Positions 8,301 to 17,478 of a stretch of DNA of 64,000 bases are shown here, piece by piece. The stretch lies in contig NZ_SSDF01000082.1 in assembly GCF_004794515.1 (NCBI RefSeq), positions 1 through 64,000 on the forward strand. Reading direction: 5' to 3'. Position 1 is the first letter of the stretch. Every line of letters starts with the position of its first letter. A model generated the notes under the pieces. That model saw only the letters and a list, made by a program, of their open reading frames with translations, had not been told where the DNA came from and made no database searches. The translations under genes and the position numbers were made by a program. Source of the DNA: Microbacterium sp. A20. Its GTDB lineage: Bacteria; Actinomycetota; Actinomycetes; Actinomycetales; Microbacteriaceae.

Positions 8301-8610
8301 CGAGCACCTCGGTGGTGACGCCCTGCCGGATCTTCGCGTCGTGATCGGCGCCGCTCAGCACGGCGAGGTCGCTGTGCGCGTGCATGTCGATGAATCCCGG
8401 CGCCAGCACGAGACCGGCCGCGTCGATCTCCACCGCACCCTCCGGAAGCTCGAGGACCCCGGCGCTCCCGAGTGGCAGAACCGCCGCCACCCTCGCGCCC
8501 TCGACGGCGACGTCGGCCACGTAGCGCGCCGACCCCGTCCCATCGACGACCGTCGCTCCGCGGTACACCCGCACCAGGCCGGCAGCGGCCTTCTCCGCGC
8601 TCAGAAGCAT
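5341..8610 (-). CDS. Fusion of N-acyl-D-amino-acid deacylase with GH20 beta-N-acetylhexosaminidase
   Basis: A single 1089-residue frame holding two enzymes. Residues about 15-545 are a D-aminoacylase-type amidohydrolase: HAHSD (77-81), HTRSYGGG (233), PIHLTHA (258-264), the catalytic GSDG (427-430) and HPRGRGTFPRYLGHYVRE. Residues about 555-670 resemble a GH20b domain. Residues about 675-1050 are a GH20 barrel with HLHLTDDQGWR (711-721), PEVELPGH and the catalytic pair Asp852-Glu853 in GIGGDEVP. GH20 releases terminal N-acetylhexosamines; the N-terminal half should cleave acyl groups from D-amino acids. No signal peptide is seen, so cytoplasmic action is likely. It overlaps the downstream-encoded deaminase gene by 10 bp. 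The metal-ligand motif normally GNCG reads GQDG. The joint occurrence in one chain is unusual. Confidence 0.88.
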   Translation of the reverse strand: MLLSAEKAAAGLVRVYRGATVVDGTGSARYVADVAVEGARVAAVLPLGSAGVLELPEGAVEIDAAGLVLAPGFIDMHAHSDLAVLSGADHDAKIRQGVTTEVLGQDGLGYAPLDDDAAATIPGQIAGWNGMPAEVPWRTMGDLITAIDAAAVANAAVLVPQGNLRLMVVGHENRPATAVEITAMADLLGAALDAGAFGMSSGLTYTPGMYADTAELEALCRVVAERGGYWAPHTRSYGGGALDAYREVLDIGRRTGCPIHLTHATMNFAPNRGRAAELLALIDEAIADGVDVTLDTYPYLPGATTLAALLPSRLAATGDLLRAVSELDAAGREAVRVELEEIGCDGFHGERADWTQIQISGTAHPALADLVGRTVAEVAETTGRRAVDVVLDTIVADADAGATGILMHIGDEENVRAIMRHPRHTGGSDGILIGARPHPRGRGTFPRYLGHYVRELGVLTLEEAVQHLTGTPARRLGLDRDDAPRGVIRSGATADLVLFDPETIAAGATFEEPFAAPLGIVEVLVGGVPVVSDGEPTGATPGRALRMPPALHRATVPRIDARIDPMAPGFAWSGKTPVLAPAELTAAAATLGGLGDDDGGPCIRLVVDETLGDDAAAVGRIGGEAFRVSVSESGIEVRGATPAGVYRGATVLRQLRDPEGAATPIPAGVWEGAPAYAWRGAMLDVARHFRTVEEVRRLIDLLADHRLNVLHLHLTDDQGWRFEVPGFPRLTEVGARRAATQRGHGPLATVEPGIHEGFYTTAELRDLVRYAADRFVTLVPEVELPGHVQAALAAYPELGNTDVGDPVDSPWERFGVNPRTLAPTEASLVFGRAAIDALCDVFDSEWIGIGGDEVPVTEWEQSAAAATRMQELGLASAHDVQPWFTAHFVAHVRARGRTALAWDEVLEGDVPDGVRILAWRGPVAMRAALSRGIEVVACPDLEVYLDYPQSESAEEPIRVGPPLTIERAYTLRVEDGAVGGQANVWSEHLPTRDRVDFAMFPRLAAIAERLWEGGEPAPYADFGRRLSTHLRRLRAAGVRYRPLDGPAPDQRRPGVPGKPLTIEAREHIVAGLVARLLERSHNASAEYRN

Positions 8611-9818
8611 GTCGCGACCGCTCCGATCACGCGCGGATCCTCGGCATCGGGATCATCGATCACCGCGACCACGCGCCACTTGTCGAACGCCGTGCAGGGG
8701 TGCGAGAGTCCCAGACGCACCACGTCGCCGACCGCCGCCGACGCGCCCTCCGCCAACCGCAGGAACGCATGCTGATCGTTGAGCGCCGTGATCTCGCCGT
8801 CGACCGACTGCGGGACCGGCAGATCGAGATCGAACGGCACATCGCGTCGGCCCGCATCCAACAGGGCGAGGCCTTCCTCCGGCTGAGAGACGACGCGCGA
8901 CCAGGCGTGCATCGCGGAACTGAGCCGAGCGGTTCCGGTCAACGGGCCGAACGGCGACATGCGGGAGTAGAAGCCGTCGTCGTGGATCTGGAAGGCACCC
9001 GAGCGCAGCACGACATCGGCATCGGCGCCCTCGGGCGCGAGGACCGCCGCGGCGCGGTCGGGGAAAGAGCTGCCGCCCGCGCTGAGCACGGGACGGACAC
9101 CCTCGGGGTACACCAGCCGCGTGTGGAGCTCGACGATCGTCCGGAGATACGCGTCGACGGCCGCGACGGAGGCAGCGCTGCGATCCGGCCCGAACGGACC
9201 TTCGTATCCGGCGACGCCGGCGAGTCGCAGCCCGGAAGACTCCGAGATCGCCTGCGCGATCCGCTCTCCCTCGTCCACGCTGCGCGCGCCGGTCCGGCCC
9301 TGCGCCCCACCGAGTTCGACCAGCACGTCGAGCGGCCGCGCGGCACCGCGCATCCCGTCCGCCAGGATCGCGACGCCGTCGAGGGAGTCCGCCCAGCACA
9401 GCACCCGCAGCCCCTCATCGGCGGCGAGCAGCGCACTCAGTCGCCGCACCGCGGCGGCGTCCGTGACGGCGTTGGCGATCAGCACCGTCGGGACACCGGC
9501 GTCGACGGCGACCTCGGCCTGCCACGGTGTCGCGACCGAGATACCCCACGCACCGGCATCGAGCAGCCGCTGCCAGAGGGCGGGCGCCATCGTGGTCTTG
9601 CCGTGCGGCGCGAGCAGCACCCTCTGCTCCCGCGCCCACGCGAAGACGGTCCTCTCGTTGTGGTCGAGCGCCCCCTCGTGCACCGTGAGCACCGGCGTGA
9701 CCAGGTCGGAAAGGTGCAGATCAGCGCCGGCGACCTCCGAGAGTCGGAGTCCCGCAGCATGCGCCGGGAAGCCCTTCGTCCAGGCGCCGAGAACGGGATC
9801 CGGAATTTGTAGAGGCAT
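8601..9818 (-). CDS. PLP-dependent D-amino-acid deaminase (D-serine dehydratase-like, alanine-racemase N-domain)
   Basis: A 405-residue fold-type III PLP protein. The cofactor lysine is Lys74 in LLAPHGKTTM, the PHGKT motif of the DSD1/D-threonine-aldolase group. The C-terminal part, ending in LSHPCTAFDKWRVVAVID, matches the small beta domain with the conserved HPCTAFDKW. Such enzymes convert D-serine, D-threonine or related D-amino acids to 2-oxoacid and ammonia through an enamine. The gene overlaps the deacylase-GH20 gene and is transcribed from a leaderless promoter 26 bp from a divergent RidA gene. Together these suggest deacylation of N-acyl-D-amino acids followed by deamination, with RidA clearing the enamine. 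Exact substrate is inferred. Confidence 0.85.
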   Translation of the reverse strand: MPLQIPDPVLGAWTKGFPAHAAGLRLSEVAGADLHLSDLVTPVLTVHEGALDHNERTVFAWAREQRVLLAPHGKTTMAPALWQRLLDAGAWGISVATPWQAEVAVDAGVPTVLIANAVTDAAAVRRLSALLAADEGLRVLCWADSLDGVAILADGMRGAARPLDVLVELGGAQGRTGARSVDEGERIAQAISESSGLRLAGVAGYEGPFGPDRSAASVAAVDAYLRTIVELHTRLVYPEGVRPVLSAGGSSFPDRAAAVLAPEGADADVVLRSGAFQIHDDGFYSRMSPFGPLTGTARLSSAMHAWSRVVSQPEEGLALLDAGRRDVPFDLDLPVPQSVDGEITALNDQHAFLRLAEGASAAVGDVVRLGLSHPCTAFDKWRVVAVIDDPDAEDPRVIGAVATCF

Positions 9819-9844
9819 CTAACAAGGCTACTAGGCTGGATGAC
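9819..9844. promoter_or_regulatory. 26-bp divergent intergenic region with two back-to-back leaderless -10 boxes
   Basis: The minus-strand deaminase gene has TAGCCT (9825-9830, read on the minus strand) 6 bp before its ATG. The plus-strand RidA gene has TAGGCT (9832-9837) 7 bp before its ATG. The two boxes are 1 bp apart, so each promoter's -35 region must lie inside the other gene, and the two polymerases should compete. Confidence 0.55.
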
Positions 9845-10249
9845 ATGACTGCGAAGATCCGAGTTTCCACCGATGCCGCCCCCGCTCCCGCGCACACCTT
9901 CTCTCAGGGGATCCGCAAGGGGGCGTTCGTTCAGGTGTCCGGCCAGGGCCCGGTCGACCCGCAGACGAACGAGTACCTCTTCCCGGGCGATGTCGCCGCG
10001 CAGACCACGCGCACACTCGAGAACGTCAAGGCCATCGTCGAGGCATCCGGCGCGACTTTCGACGACGTCGTGATGCTGCGCGTGTACCTCACCAAGCGTG
10101 AGGACTTCCCGATCATGAACGATGCCTACGGCGCCTTCGTGACGGCGAACACCCCCAGCGGGATCCTCCCGTCGCGCACGACCGTCTTCACCGGTCTGCC
10201 CCGCGAGGAGATGCTCGTCGAGATCGACGGCATCGCCATCGTCGACTGA
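9845..10249 (+). CDS. RidA-family enamine/imine deaminase
   Basis: A 134-residue RidA (YjgF/YER057c/UK114) protein. Family marks are FSQGIRKGAFVQVSGQGPVDP, the NVKAIVEASG helix, and the C-terminal LPSRTTVFTGLP with the catalytic arginine in PSR, followed by EEMLVEIDGIA. RidA proteins hydrolyse reactive enamines and imines released by PLP dehydratases. Its divergent pairing with a D-amino-acid deaminase fits that role directly. The start is set by the leaderless promoter. It is monocistronic, with the L,D-transpeptidase gene beginning 106 bp downstream. Confidence 0.92.
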   Translation: MTAKIRVSTDAAPAPAHTFSQGIRKGAFVQVSGQGPVDPQTNEYLFPGDVAAQTTRTLENVKAIVEASGATFDDVVMLRVYLTKREDFPIMNDAYGAFVTANTPSGILPSRTTVFTGLPREEMLVEIDGIAIVD

Positions 10250-10355
10250 CCGCCGGCGCGGGGAGGGACGATATCACGGACCGTTGCCTCCCCGTTACCT
10301 CCCATCCCGTACCATTGGACGTCTAGGACACGTTTGAGAGCCGGGGGGTGAGTTC

Positions 10356-11846
10356 GTGACCGATCTGATTTCCGCGCCGGGCGCAGCAGCAGAGGCGCAC
10401 GGCGACGACGCCACGCCCACCGCAGTACTCACGCCGCGAGAGCCGGGTTCCGACACCGAGCCGCCCACCACGGGCGAGCAGCCCTTGGCGTGGGCGCCTG
10501 TCGAGCCGGCACCGAAGAAGCGTCGCCTCGGGCTCTGGATCGGGCTCGGACTCGGTGTCGTCGCGCTGGGCGCAGGAGCCGCCTCGCTGGTCCTCATCGC
10601 GCCGGGAACCACCGTCGCCGGGATCCCGGTCGGATGGATGACCCCCGGCGCCGCTGCCGAAGCGATCAGCACGCATCTCGCCGAGACCGAGGTCACACTC
10701 ACCGGCGAGGGAGACGACGCGGTGCTGACGGGCGCCGACCTCGGCGCGTCCCTCGATGCGACCGCTCTCGCCGATGCCGCCTTCGCCGAACGCCCCCTGT
10801 GGAACCTCGGCATGTGGATGGGCGATCCGGTTCCCGCCGACATCGCCCTCGATGCGGAGAAGGCTTCTACGGCGCTGCGCAGCGCCGTTCCGACGAGCTT
10901 CCAAGACCCGGTGGACGCCGGCGTCGCATTCGACCCCGCCAGCGGAAAGTACATCGTCACGGCCTCGGAGCCCGGCACCGGAATCGACGTCGACGATCTC
11001 ACCGCCGCCTTCACCGACGCGGTAGCCGAGGGGAAGACGTCTCTCGAATACCCCGGCGGTCCGGCCGAGGCCCTGCCTGCCGTCTCCGACGACGACGCCA
11101 CCGCGACCGCCACCGGGCTGAACACGATGCTCGGGACGATCGGCTTCTACGTCGGCGACGAACGCACCGTACCGGTCAAGCCCGCGGTCGCCGCCACCTG
11201 GCTGACCGTGGTCGCCGAAGACGGTCAGTTGCGCATCGAAGCCGATCCGCAGGCCATCCAGGCCACGGTCGACACGCTTCCGGGTCTCGTCGACCGGGCA
11301 CCTGTCAACGCCACGAACATCGTCGACTCCGCCGGCACCGTGCTGCGGGCCGAGCAGGAGGGTGTCGTCGGCCGCGCCGTCGGCGACACGTCGGGTGTCG
11401 CCGAGCAGTTCGCGCAGCAGCTCGCCGCCGGCGACGGGGTGTTCAAGCTCACCGTGGGCGAGACCGCGTTCGAGACGGTGAACCTGTTCCGCCGCATCGA
11501 GATCAACCTGAGCTCGCAGCGCGCCTACCTGTTCCAGAACAACGAGGTCGTCCAGTCCTGGGCCGTGTCGACCGGCCTGCCCGGCACGCTGACCCCGGCC
11601 GGAAACTTCAAGGTGTTCGCGCACACGTCCATCCAGGACATGGGCTGCTACGAGGGCGCGCCCTACTGCACCGAAGACGTCCCCTGGATCACCTGGTTCG
11701 CACCGAACATCGGGTTCCACGGCACCTACTGGCACAACAACTTCGGCCAGCGCATGAGCCACGGCTGCGTGAACCTCCCGATCGACCTCGCCAAGTACGT
11801 CTACGACTGGTCGCCGGTCGGCCTCGAGGTGTCGGTCTACTACTGA
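10356..11846 (+). CDS. L,D-transpeptidase (YkuD) with membrane anchor and two peptidoglycan-binding-like domains
   Basis: A 496-residue cell-wall enzyme that makes 3-3 peptide cross-links. Residues 1-55 are a Pro/Glu-rich cytoplasmic tail, about 57-82 form a membrane anchor after KKRR, about 85-350 contain two YoaR/PG-binding-4-like repeats, and about 375-496 are the YkuD domain. The catalytic site is His455 followed by Ser468-His469-Gly470-Cys471 (SHGCVNL). The start is GTG at 10356, with a G-rich ribosome site at 10342-10349. A strong hairpin follows. It is convergent with icd and has no operon partners. Confidence 0.92.
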   Translation: MTDLISAPGAAAEAHGDDATPTAVLTPREPGSDTEPPTTGEQPLAWAPVEPAPKKRRLGLWIGLGLGVVALGAGAASLVLIAPGTTVAGIPVGWMTPGAAAEAISTHLAETEVTLTGEGDDAVLTGADLGASLDATALADAAFAERPLWNLGMWMGDPVPADIALDAEKASTALRSAVPTSFQDPVDAGVAFDPASGKYIVTASEPGTGIDVDDLTAAFTDAVAEGKTSLEYPGGPAEALPAVSDDDATATATGLNTMLGTIGFYVGDERTVPVKPAVAATWLTVVAEDGQLRIEADPQAIQATVDTLPGLVDRAPVNATNIVDSAGTVLRAEQEGVVGRAVGDTSGVAEQFAQQLAAGDGVFKLTVGETAFETVNLFRRIEINLSSQRAYLFQNNEVVQSWAVSTGLPGTLTPAGNFKVFAHTSIQDMGCYEGAPYCTEDVPWITWFAPNIGFHGTYWHNNFGQRMSHGCVNLPIDLAKYVYDWSPVGLEVSVYY

Positions 11847-11867
11847 GCCGCCCTGGCGCGGACATGA

Positions 11868-11903
11868 AGAAGGGGGTGGATGCCGAAGCATCCACCCCCT
11901 TCT
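11868..11903. terminator. Bidirectional terminator between the L,D-transpeptidase gene and icd
   Basis: A perfect 16-bp stem (11868-11883 with 11888-11903) closing on the tetraloop CGAA. The stem has a G5/C5 core and AGAAG at the base. It sits 21 bp past the transpeptidase stop and 6 bp past the icd stop on the other strand. Confidence 0.85.
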
Positions 11904-11909
11904 CGTGTG

Positions 11910-14129
<2,220 letters not shown>

Positions 14130-14293
14130 CGGGAGGTTCTCCGCTCTTGTGGTCTATTTGTCTCGATACCAAGATACCTGAGTGGCCTCGAGCCCGTGGC
14201 CCCGGCCTCTCCACGCCGTCCGAGGAGTGGGGACGAACGGCCAGATCTGGACGAAAAGTTCGACCGAACGGTGTCGGGTCCGCCGCGAGGCGT

Positions 14294-14299
14294 TAGCCT
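14294..14299 (+). promoter_or_regulatory. -10 box of a leaderless promoter for the GNAT gene
   Basis: TAGCCT lies 6 bp before the ATG at 14306, and no Shine-Dalgarno sequence is present. Confidence 0.5.
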
Positions 14300-14305
14300 G
14301 GGTCC

Positions 14306-14764
14306 ATGTCCGAACTGCGCATGGTCGAACTCTCCGCTGCGACGATCGTCGCCGTGAACAACCTGTCGCTCAAGCCCGGGCAGGAGCAGTTCCTCGCTCC
14401 CGTCTCGTACGGGATCGCAGCCACAGTCATCAACCCGCAGACGTCCTGGCAGCGGGTGATCCTCGATCGCAACGAGGTCGTCGGCTTCGTCAGCGCGAAC
14501 TTCGATCCCGAAGCGCCGGAGGAGCACTTCCGCTCCGTGCTGTGGCGCATCAACGTCGACGCCGACGATCAGGGTCGGGGCGTCGGCCGCTTCGCCGTCG
14601 AGGCGCTGGTCGACGAGGCCAAGGCGCGCGGCGTCGACCACGTGAACGTGATCTACGAGGCCGGCGAGGGCGGGCCCGAGACCTTCTTCCACCGCGTCGG
14701 CTTCACGCCTGTCGGAGAGACCGAGTACGGCGAGGTCATCGCCGAGATCCGCGTCACGTCCTAG
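14306..14764 (+). CDS. GNAT-family N-acetyltransferase
   Basis: A 152-residue single-domain acetyltransferase. The acetyl-CoA pyrophosphate loop is DQGRGVGRFAVEAL near residues 92-105, preceded by the beta strand LWRINVDAD. The C-terminal FFHRVGFTPVGETEYGE contains the usual motif-B phenylalanine. Its overall shape is like the spermidine-acetyltransferase/diamine group, but the acceptor cannot be inferred. It is transcribed alone from a leaderless promoter. Confidence 0.88.
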   Translation: MSELRMVELSAATIVAVNNLSLKPGQEQFLAPVSYGIAATVINPQTSWQRVILDRNEVVGFVSANFDPEAPEEHFRSVLWRINVDADDQGRGVGRFAVEALVDEAKARGVDHVNVIYEAGEGGPETFFHRVGFTPVGETEYGEVIAEIRVTS

Positions 14765-14776
14765 GGCCGGCGGCGG

Positions 14777-14804
14777 GGTCTCGAATCCCTCCCCCATCGA
14801 GACC
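14777..14804 (+). terminator. Candidate terminator hairpin after the GNAT gene
   Basis: GGTCTCGA and TCGAGACC form a perfect 8-bp stem around a C-rich 12-nt loop, starting 12 bp after the GNAT stop. It shares the GGGGTCTCG core with the 85-bp repeat found at 30184 and 48594. Confidence 0.45.
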
Positions 14805-14875
14805 TCGTCGCCCCTGACCGCGGGATCGCTCCCATGGTCACGAACCCGGATTTGTTGCGCATGACCACAAAAGGC

Positions 14876-14905
14876 TTGCGTCCCGCATCGGGTCGTGCCT
14901 ATCAT
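14876..14905 (+). promoter_or_regulatory. Promoter of the LacI-family xyloglucan regulator
   Basis: TTGCGT (14876-14881), an 18-bp spacer and TATCAT (14900-14905). It is followed by the operator at 14922, which would block elongation or open-complex formation and so give autoregulation. Confidence 0.5.
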
Positions 14906-14921
14906 CGCTGGAGAAGCTTGA

Positions 14922-14935
14922 GCGAAACGCTTCGA
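14922..14935. promoter_or_regulatory. LacI-type operator upstream of the LacI gene
   Basis: GCGAAACGCTTCGA, a near-palindrome with a central CG, matching 13 of 14 positions of the site at 16021. It lies downstream of the TATCAT -10 box. Confidence 0.6.
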
Positions 14936-14969
14936 CGATTACTTCCCGCACGTTGACGATGGAGTCCCG

Positions 14970-15986
14970 ATGACGACGATCCATGAGGTGGCACGCGCCG
15001 CCGGCGTGTCGATCAGCACGGTCTCCTACGCGCTCAGCGGCAAGCGTCCGGTCTCGGAGAAGACCCGCCTGCGCATCGAGGACGCCGTGCACGCGCTCGG
15101 GTATGAGCCCGATGCCGGTGCGCGCATGCTGGCCGGTCGCCGCACGCACATCTTCGCTCTGACCGAGCCGCTGCGCGCGGACACGCATGCACCGACCCAC
15201 ATGGCCTTCGTGCTCGCGACCGCGGTCGCCGCGCGACGACAGGGCTTCGACATCCTCCTCCTCACCGACGAGCAGGCCTCAGAGGGCATGAACCGCGTGG
15301 CGGCGAGCAACCTCGTCGACGCGATCCTCGTGCTCGACGTCGCTCCCGACGACGAACGCGTCCCCATCGCCCGCTCCATCGGAACGCCCACCATCTTCAT
15401 CGGCCTGCCCGACGACAGCGCCGGCCTGACCTGCGTCGACCTCGACTTCGAGGCGGCCGGTCATCTGGCAGTGGACCGTCTCGCCGACGCGGGTCATCGA
15501 CGCATCGCCCTGCTCGGTCAGACCGAGGTCTCGTACCGCAAGTCGAACTTCCCGCGCCGGCTGCTCCGTGGCGTGCAGGAGCAGGCAACCGCCCGCGGGG
15601 TGGCTCTCGACTGGTCGGAGTCGGGCGCATCGGTCACGGATGCGGCCGCCGTGCGCGCATCCGTGGAGGCGGCGCTCGCTCGCGGCGATCGCGCGTTCAT
15701 CGTGCACGCCGTCGACGACGTGCATCAGGTGCTGCTGTCCGTGCTGGCCGAACAAGGCCTCCACGTCGGCGACGACGTCTCGGTGGTCTCTGCCGCCGCG
15801 TCCTTCGACACATCGGCGCTGCCCGTTCCCGTCGACACCATCCCTCTCGTTCCGCAGCGATCGTGCGAACTCGCGGTCGACCTGGCGGTCCGCCATCTGG
15901 ACGACCCGCTCGCACCCGCCGAGATCCATCTCATCCCGCCCGAGTATCGCTCGGTCGGCTCCGTCTCCTCCCCCGCCCGAGACTGA
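14970..15986 (+). CDS. LacI-family transcriptional regulator of the xyloglucan-oligosaccharide operon
   Basis: A 338-residue LacI/GalR repressor. The helix-turn-helix and hinge are TTIHEVARAAGVSISTVSYA, ALSGKRPVSEKTRLRIEDAV and LGYEPDAGARMLAGRRT (residues 2-58). The periplasmic-binding-like effector domain follows. Two near-identical operators, one before this gene and one before the sugar-binding protein gene 128 bp downstream, make local control of the operon and of itself very likely. The effector is probably a xyloglucan-derived sugar; that is inferred from the downstream enzymes. Confidence 0.9.
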   Translation: MTTIHEVARAAGVSISTVSYALSGKRPVSEKTRLRIEDAVHALGYEPDAGARMLAGRRTHIFALTEPLRADTHAPTHMAFVLATAVAARRQGFDILLLTDEQASEGMNRVAASNLVDAILVLDVAPDDERVPIARSIGTPTIFIGLPDDSAGLTCVDLDFEAAGHLAVDRLADAGHRRIALLGQTEVSYRKSNFPRRLLRGVQEQATARGVALDWSESGASVTDAAAVRASVEAALARGDRAFIVHAVDDVHQVLLSVLAEQGLHVGDDVSVVSAAASFDTSALPVPVDTIPLVPQRSCELAVDLAVRHLDDPLAPAEIHLIPPEYRSVGSVSSPARD

Positions 15987-16020
15987 CCGTCTCTCCACGC
16001 TCCCGCAGGCATGGTCGCGG

Positions 16021-16034
16021 TCGAAACGCTTCGA
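16021..16034. promoter_or_regulatory. LacI-type operator upstream of the sugar ABC operon
   Basis: TCGAAACGCTTCGA, palindromic at 12 of 14 positions with a central CG. It lies 80 bp before the binding-protein start and matches the site at 14922. Confidence 0.65.
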
Positions 16035-16114
16035 CGAATGTCTCGCTCACAACTGAACAATCCGACCCAGTGAAGTGTCCGGCCCTTGGGGCCATTGAGA
16101 AAGGAGTGCCGACG

Positions 16115-17422
16115 ATGGCACGCACCACCCGCAGGACGAAGGCGCTGGCCCTGGTGGCCGCGCTCACGACGACCGGCATCGCGCTGAGCGGCTGTACAGC
16201 CGGTTCCGGTGACGACGGCGGCGACGGCCAGACCCTCAAGCTCTGGCACTACGAAGGCGCCGACAGTGCGATGGGCAAGGCCTGGGCCGAATCCATCAAG
16301 ATCTTCGAGGAGGAGACCGGAGCGAAGGTCGAGTTCGAGGAGAAGTCCTTCGAGCAGATCCAGAAGACCGCCAGCCAGGTGCTCGACACGGATGCCGCGC
16401 CCGACCTGATGGAGTTCAACAAGGGCAACGCGACCGCGGGCTTCCTCGCCTCCACCGGCCTGATCGCCGACATCTCGGACGCGGTCGAGGAGTACGGGTG
16501 GGACGAGAAGCTGGCACCGTCGCTGCAGACCACCGCCAAGTACTCGGAAGACGGCGTGATGGGCGGTGACACCTGGTTCGGAGTTCCGAACTACGGCGAG
16601 TTCGTGGGCGTCTACTACAACGAGGATGCGTTCGCCGCAGCGGGACTCGAGATCCCCACGACGTACGAGGAGTTCGTCGACGTGCTCGACGCCTTCGTCG
16701 CCCAGGGCGTCACGCCCCTCGCGGAAGCCGGCGCTGAATACCCGCTGGGACAGCTCTGGTACCAGCTCGCCCTGCTCGAGGCCGACCGCGGCTTCGTCGA
16801 CGACTACCAGCTCTACGAGAACCCCGTCGACTGGCAGGGCCCGGAGGTCACGGCTGCCACCGAGACCCTGAAGGAGTACGTCGACAAGGGCTACATCGCC
16901 TCCGACGTGTCATCGGTCAAGGCGGAGGACGCGGGCGTCTCGTTCATCAACGGCTCGTCACCGATCTTCGTCTCCGGCTCGTGGTGGTTCGGCCGCTTCG
17001 TCGCCGAGGCCACCGGCTTCGACTGGTCGATGGCCGCATTCCCCGGAGCCGACCTCTCGCTCGGCTCCTCGGGCAACCTCTGGGTCGTCCCCGAGAACGC
17101 CGCCAACAAGGACCTCGCCTACGAGTTCATCGACATCACGATGCGCCCCGAGATCCAGGCGATCATCGGCAACAACGGCGGCCTGCCCGTCGCGGCCGAC
17201 ACCGCCGACATCACCGACGAGAAGAGCGCGGCCCTCATCGAGACCTTCAACGGGGTCCTCGACGCCGACGGCCTCTCCTTCTACCCGGACTGGCCCGCAC
17301 CGGGCTTCTACGACGTGATCGTGCAGGAGCTGCAGGGCCTCGTCACCGGCGTGCAGGACGTGAAGACCACGAACAAGAACCTCGGCGAGCAGTACGACGA
17401 GGGCACCGCCGAATTCCGTTGA
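16115..17422 (+). CDS. ABC transporter sugar-binding lipoprotein (family 1)
   Basis: A 435-residue extracellular solute-binding protein. A positively charged start (MARTTRRTK), a hydrophobic stretch and the lipobox LSGC around residues 27-30 predict a lipid-anchored protein. The mature N terminus is Gly/Asp-rich. The rest follows the MalE-like family (LKLWHYEGADSAMGKAWAES and WWFGRFVAEATGFDWSMAAF). It should capture an oligosaccharide for the two permeases encoded next; the downstream alpha-xylosidase and beta-glucosidase point to xyloglucan fragments. The start at 16115 is supported by AAGGAG 8 bp upstream; the longer open frame to 15863 runs back into the LacI gene. A hairpin separates it from the permeases. 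Confidence 0.93.
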   Translation: MARTTRRTKALALVAALTTTGIALSGCTAGSGDDGGDGQTLKLWHYEGADSAMGKAWAESIKIFEEETGAKVEFEEKSFEQIQKTASQVLDTDAAPDLMEFNKGNATAGFLASTGLIADISDAVEEYGWDEKLAPSLQTTAKYSEDGVMGGDTWFGVPNYGEFVGVYYNEDAFAAAGLEIPTTYEEFVDVLDAFVAQGVTPLAEAGAEYPLGQLWYQLALLEADRGFVDDYQLYENPVDWQGPEVTAATETLKEYVDKGYIASDVSSVKAEDAGVSFINGSSPIFVSGSWWFGRFVAEATGFDWSMAAFPGADLSLGSSGNLWVVPENAANKDLAYEFIDITMRPEIQAIIGNNGGLPVAADTADITDEKSAALIETFNGVLDADGLSFYPDWPAPGFYDVIVQELQGLVTGVQDVKTTNKNLGEQYDEGTAEFR

Positions 17423-17428
17423 TCGACC

Positions 17429-17462
17429 TGCGGGGGCGGCATCCACGGATGCCGCCCCCGCA
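17429..17462 (+). terminator. Intercistronic hairpin between the binding protein and the first permease
   Basis: A 14-bp stem (17429-17442 with 17449-17462), very GC-rich, with loop CCACGG and no T run. In ABC operons such a hairpin after the binding-protein gene typically stabilises the upstream mRNA or partly terminates, giving excess binding protein over permease. Confidence 0.6.
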
Positions 17463-17478
17463 CCTCCTGGAGATGAAG

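Noticed and set aside
5341..8610. Possible frameshift or missed stop between deacylase and GH20 domains
   Set aside because: The frame is continuous, codon bias is even across the join, and both domains are complete, so I report a fusion.
5131..8775. A 1214-codon open frame on the plus strand opposite the deacylase-GH20 gene
   Set aside because: Arg/Asp/Gly-rich shadow frame created by high GC3 codon use on the opposite strand; no domain, no ribosome site.
9798..9835. A second ROK operator at the deaminase start (TTGTTAG...CTACAAA)
   Set aside because: The half-sites resemble those at 5263, but the spacing differs by 3 bp and they overlap the start codon; not enough to call a site.
15863..16114. 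N-terminal extension of the sugar-binding lipoprotein
   Set aside because: It would overlap the LacI gene and bury the signal peptide; AAGGAG supports the start at 16115.
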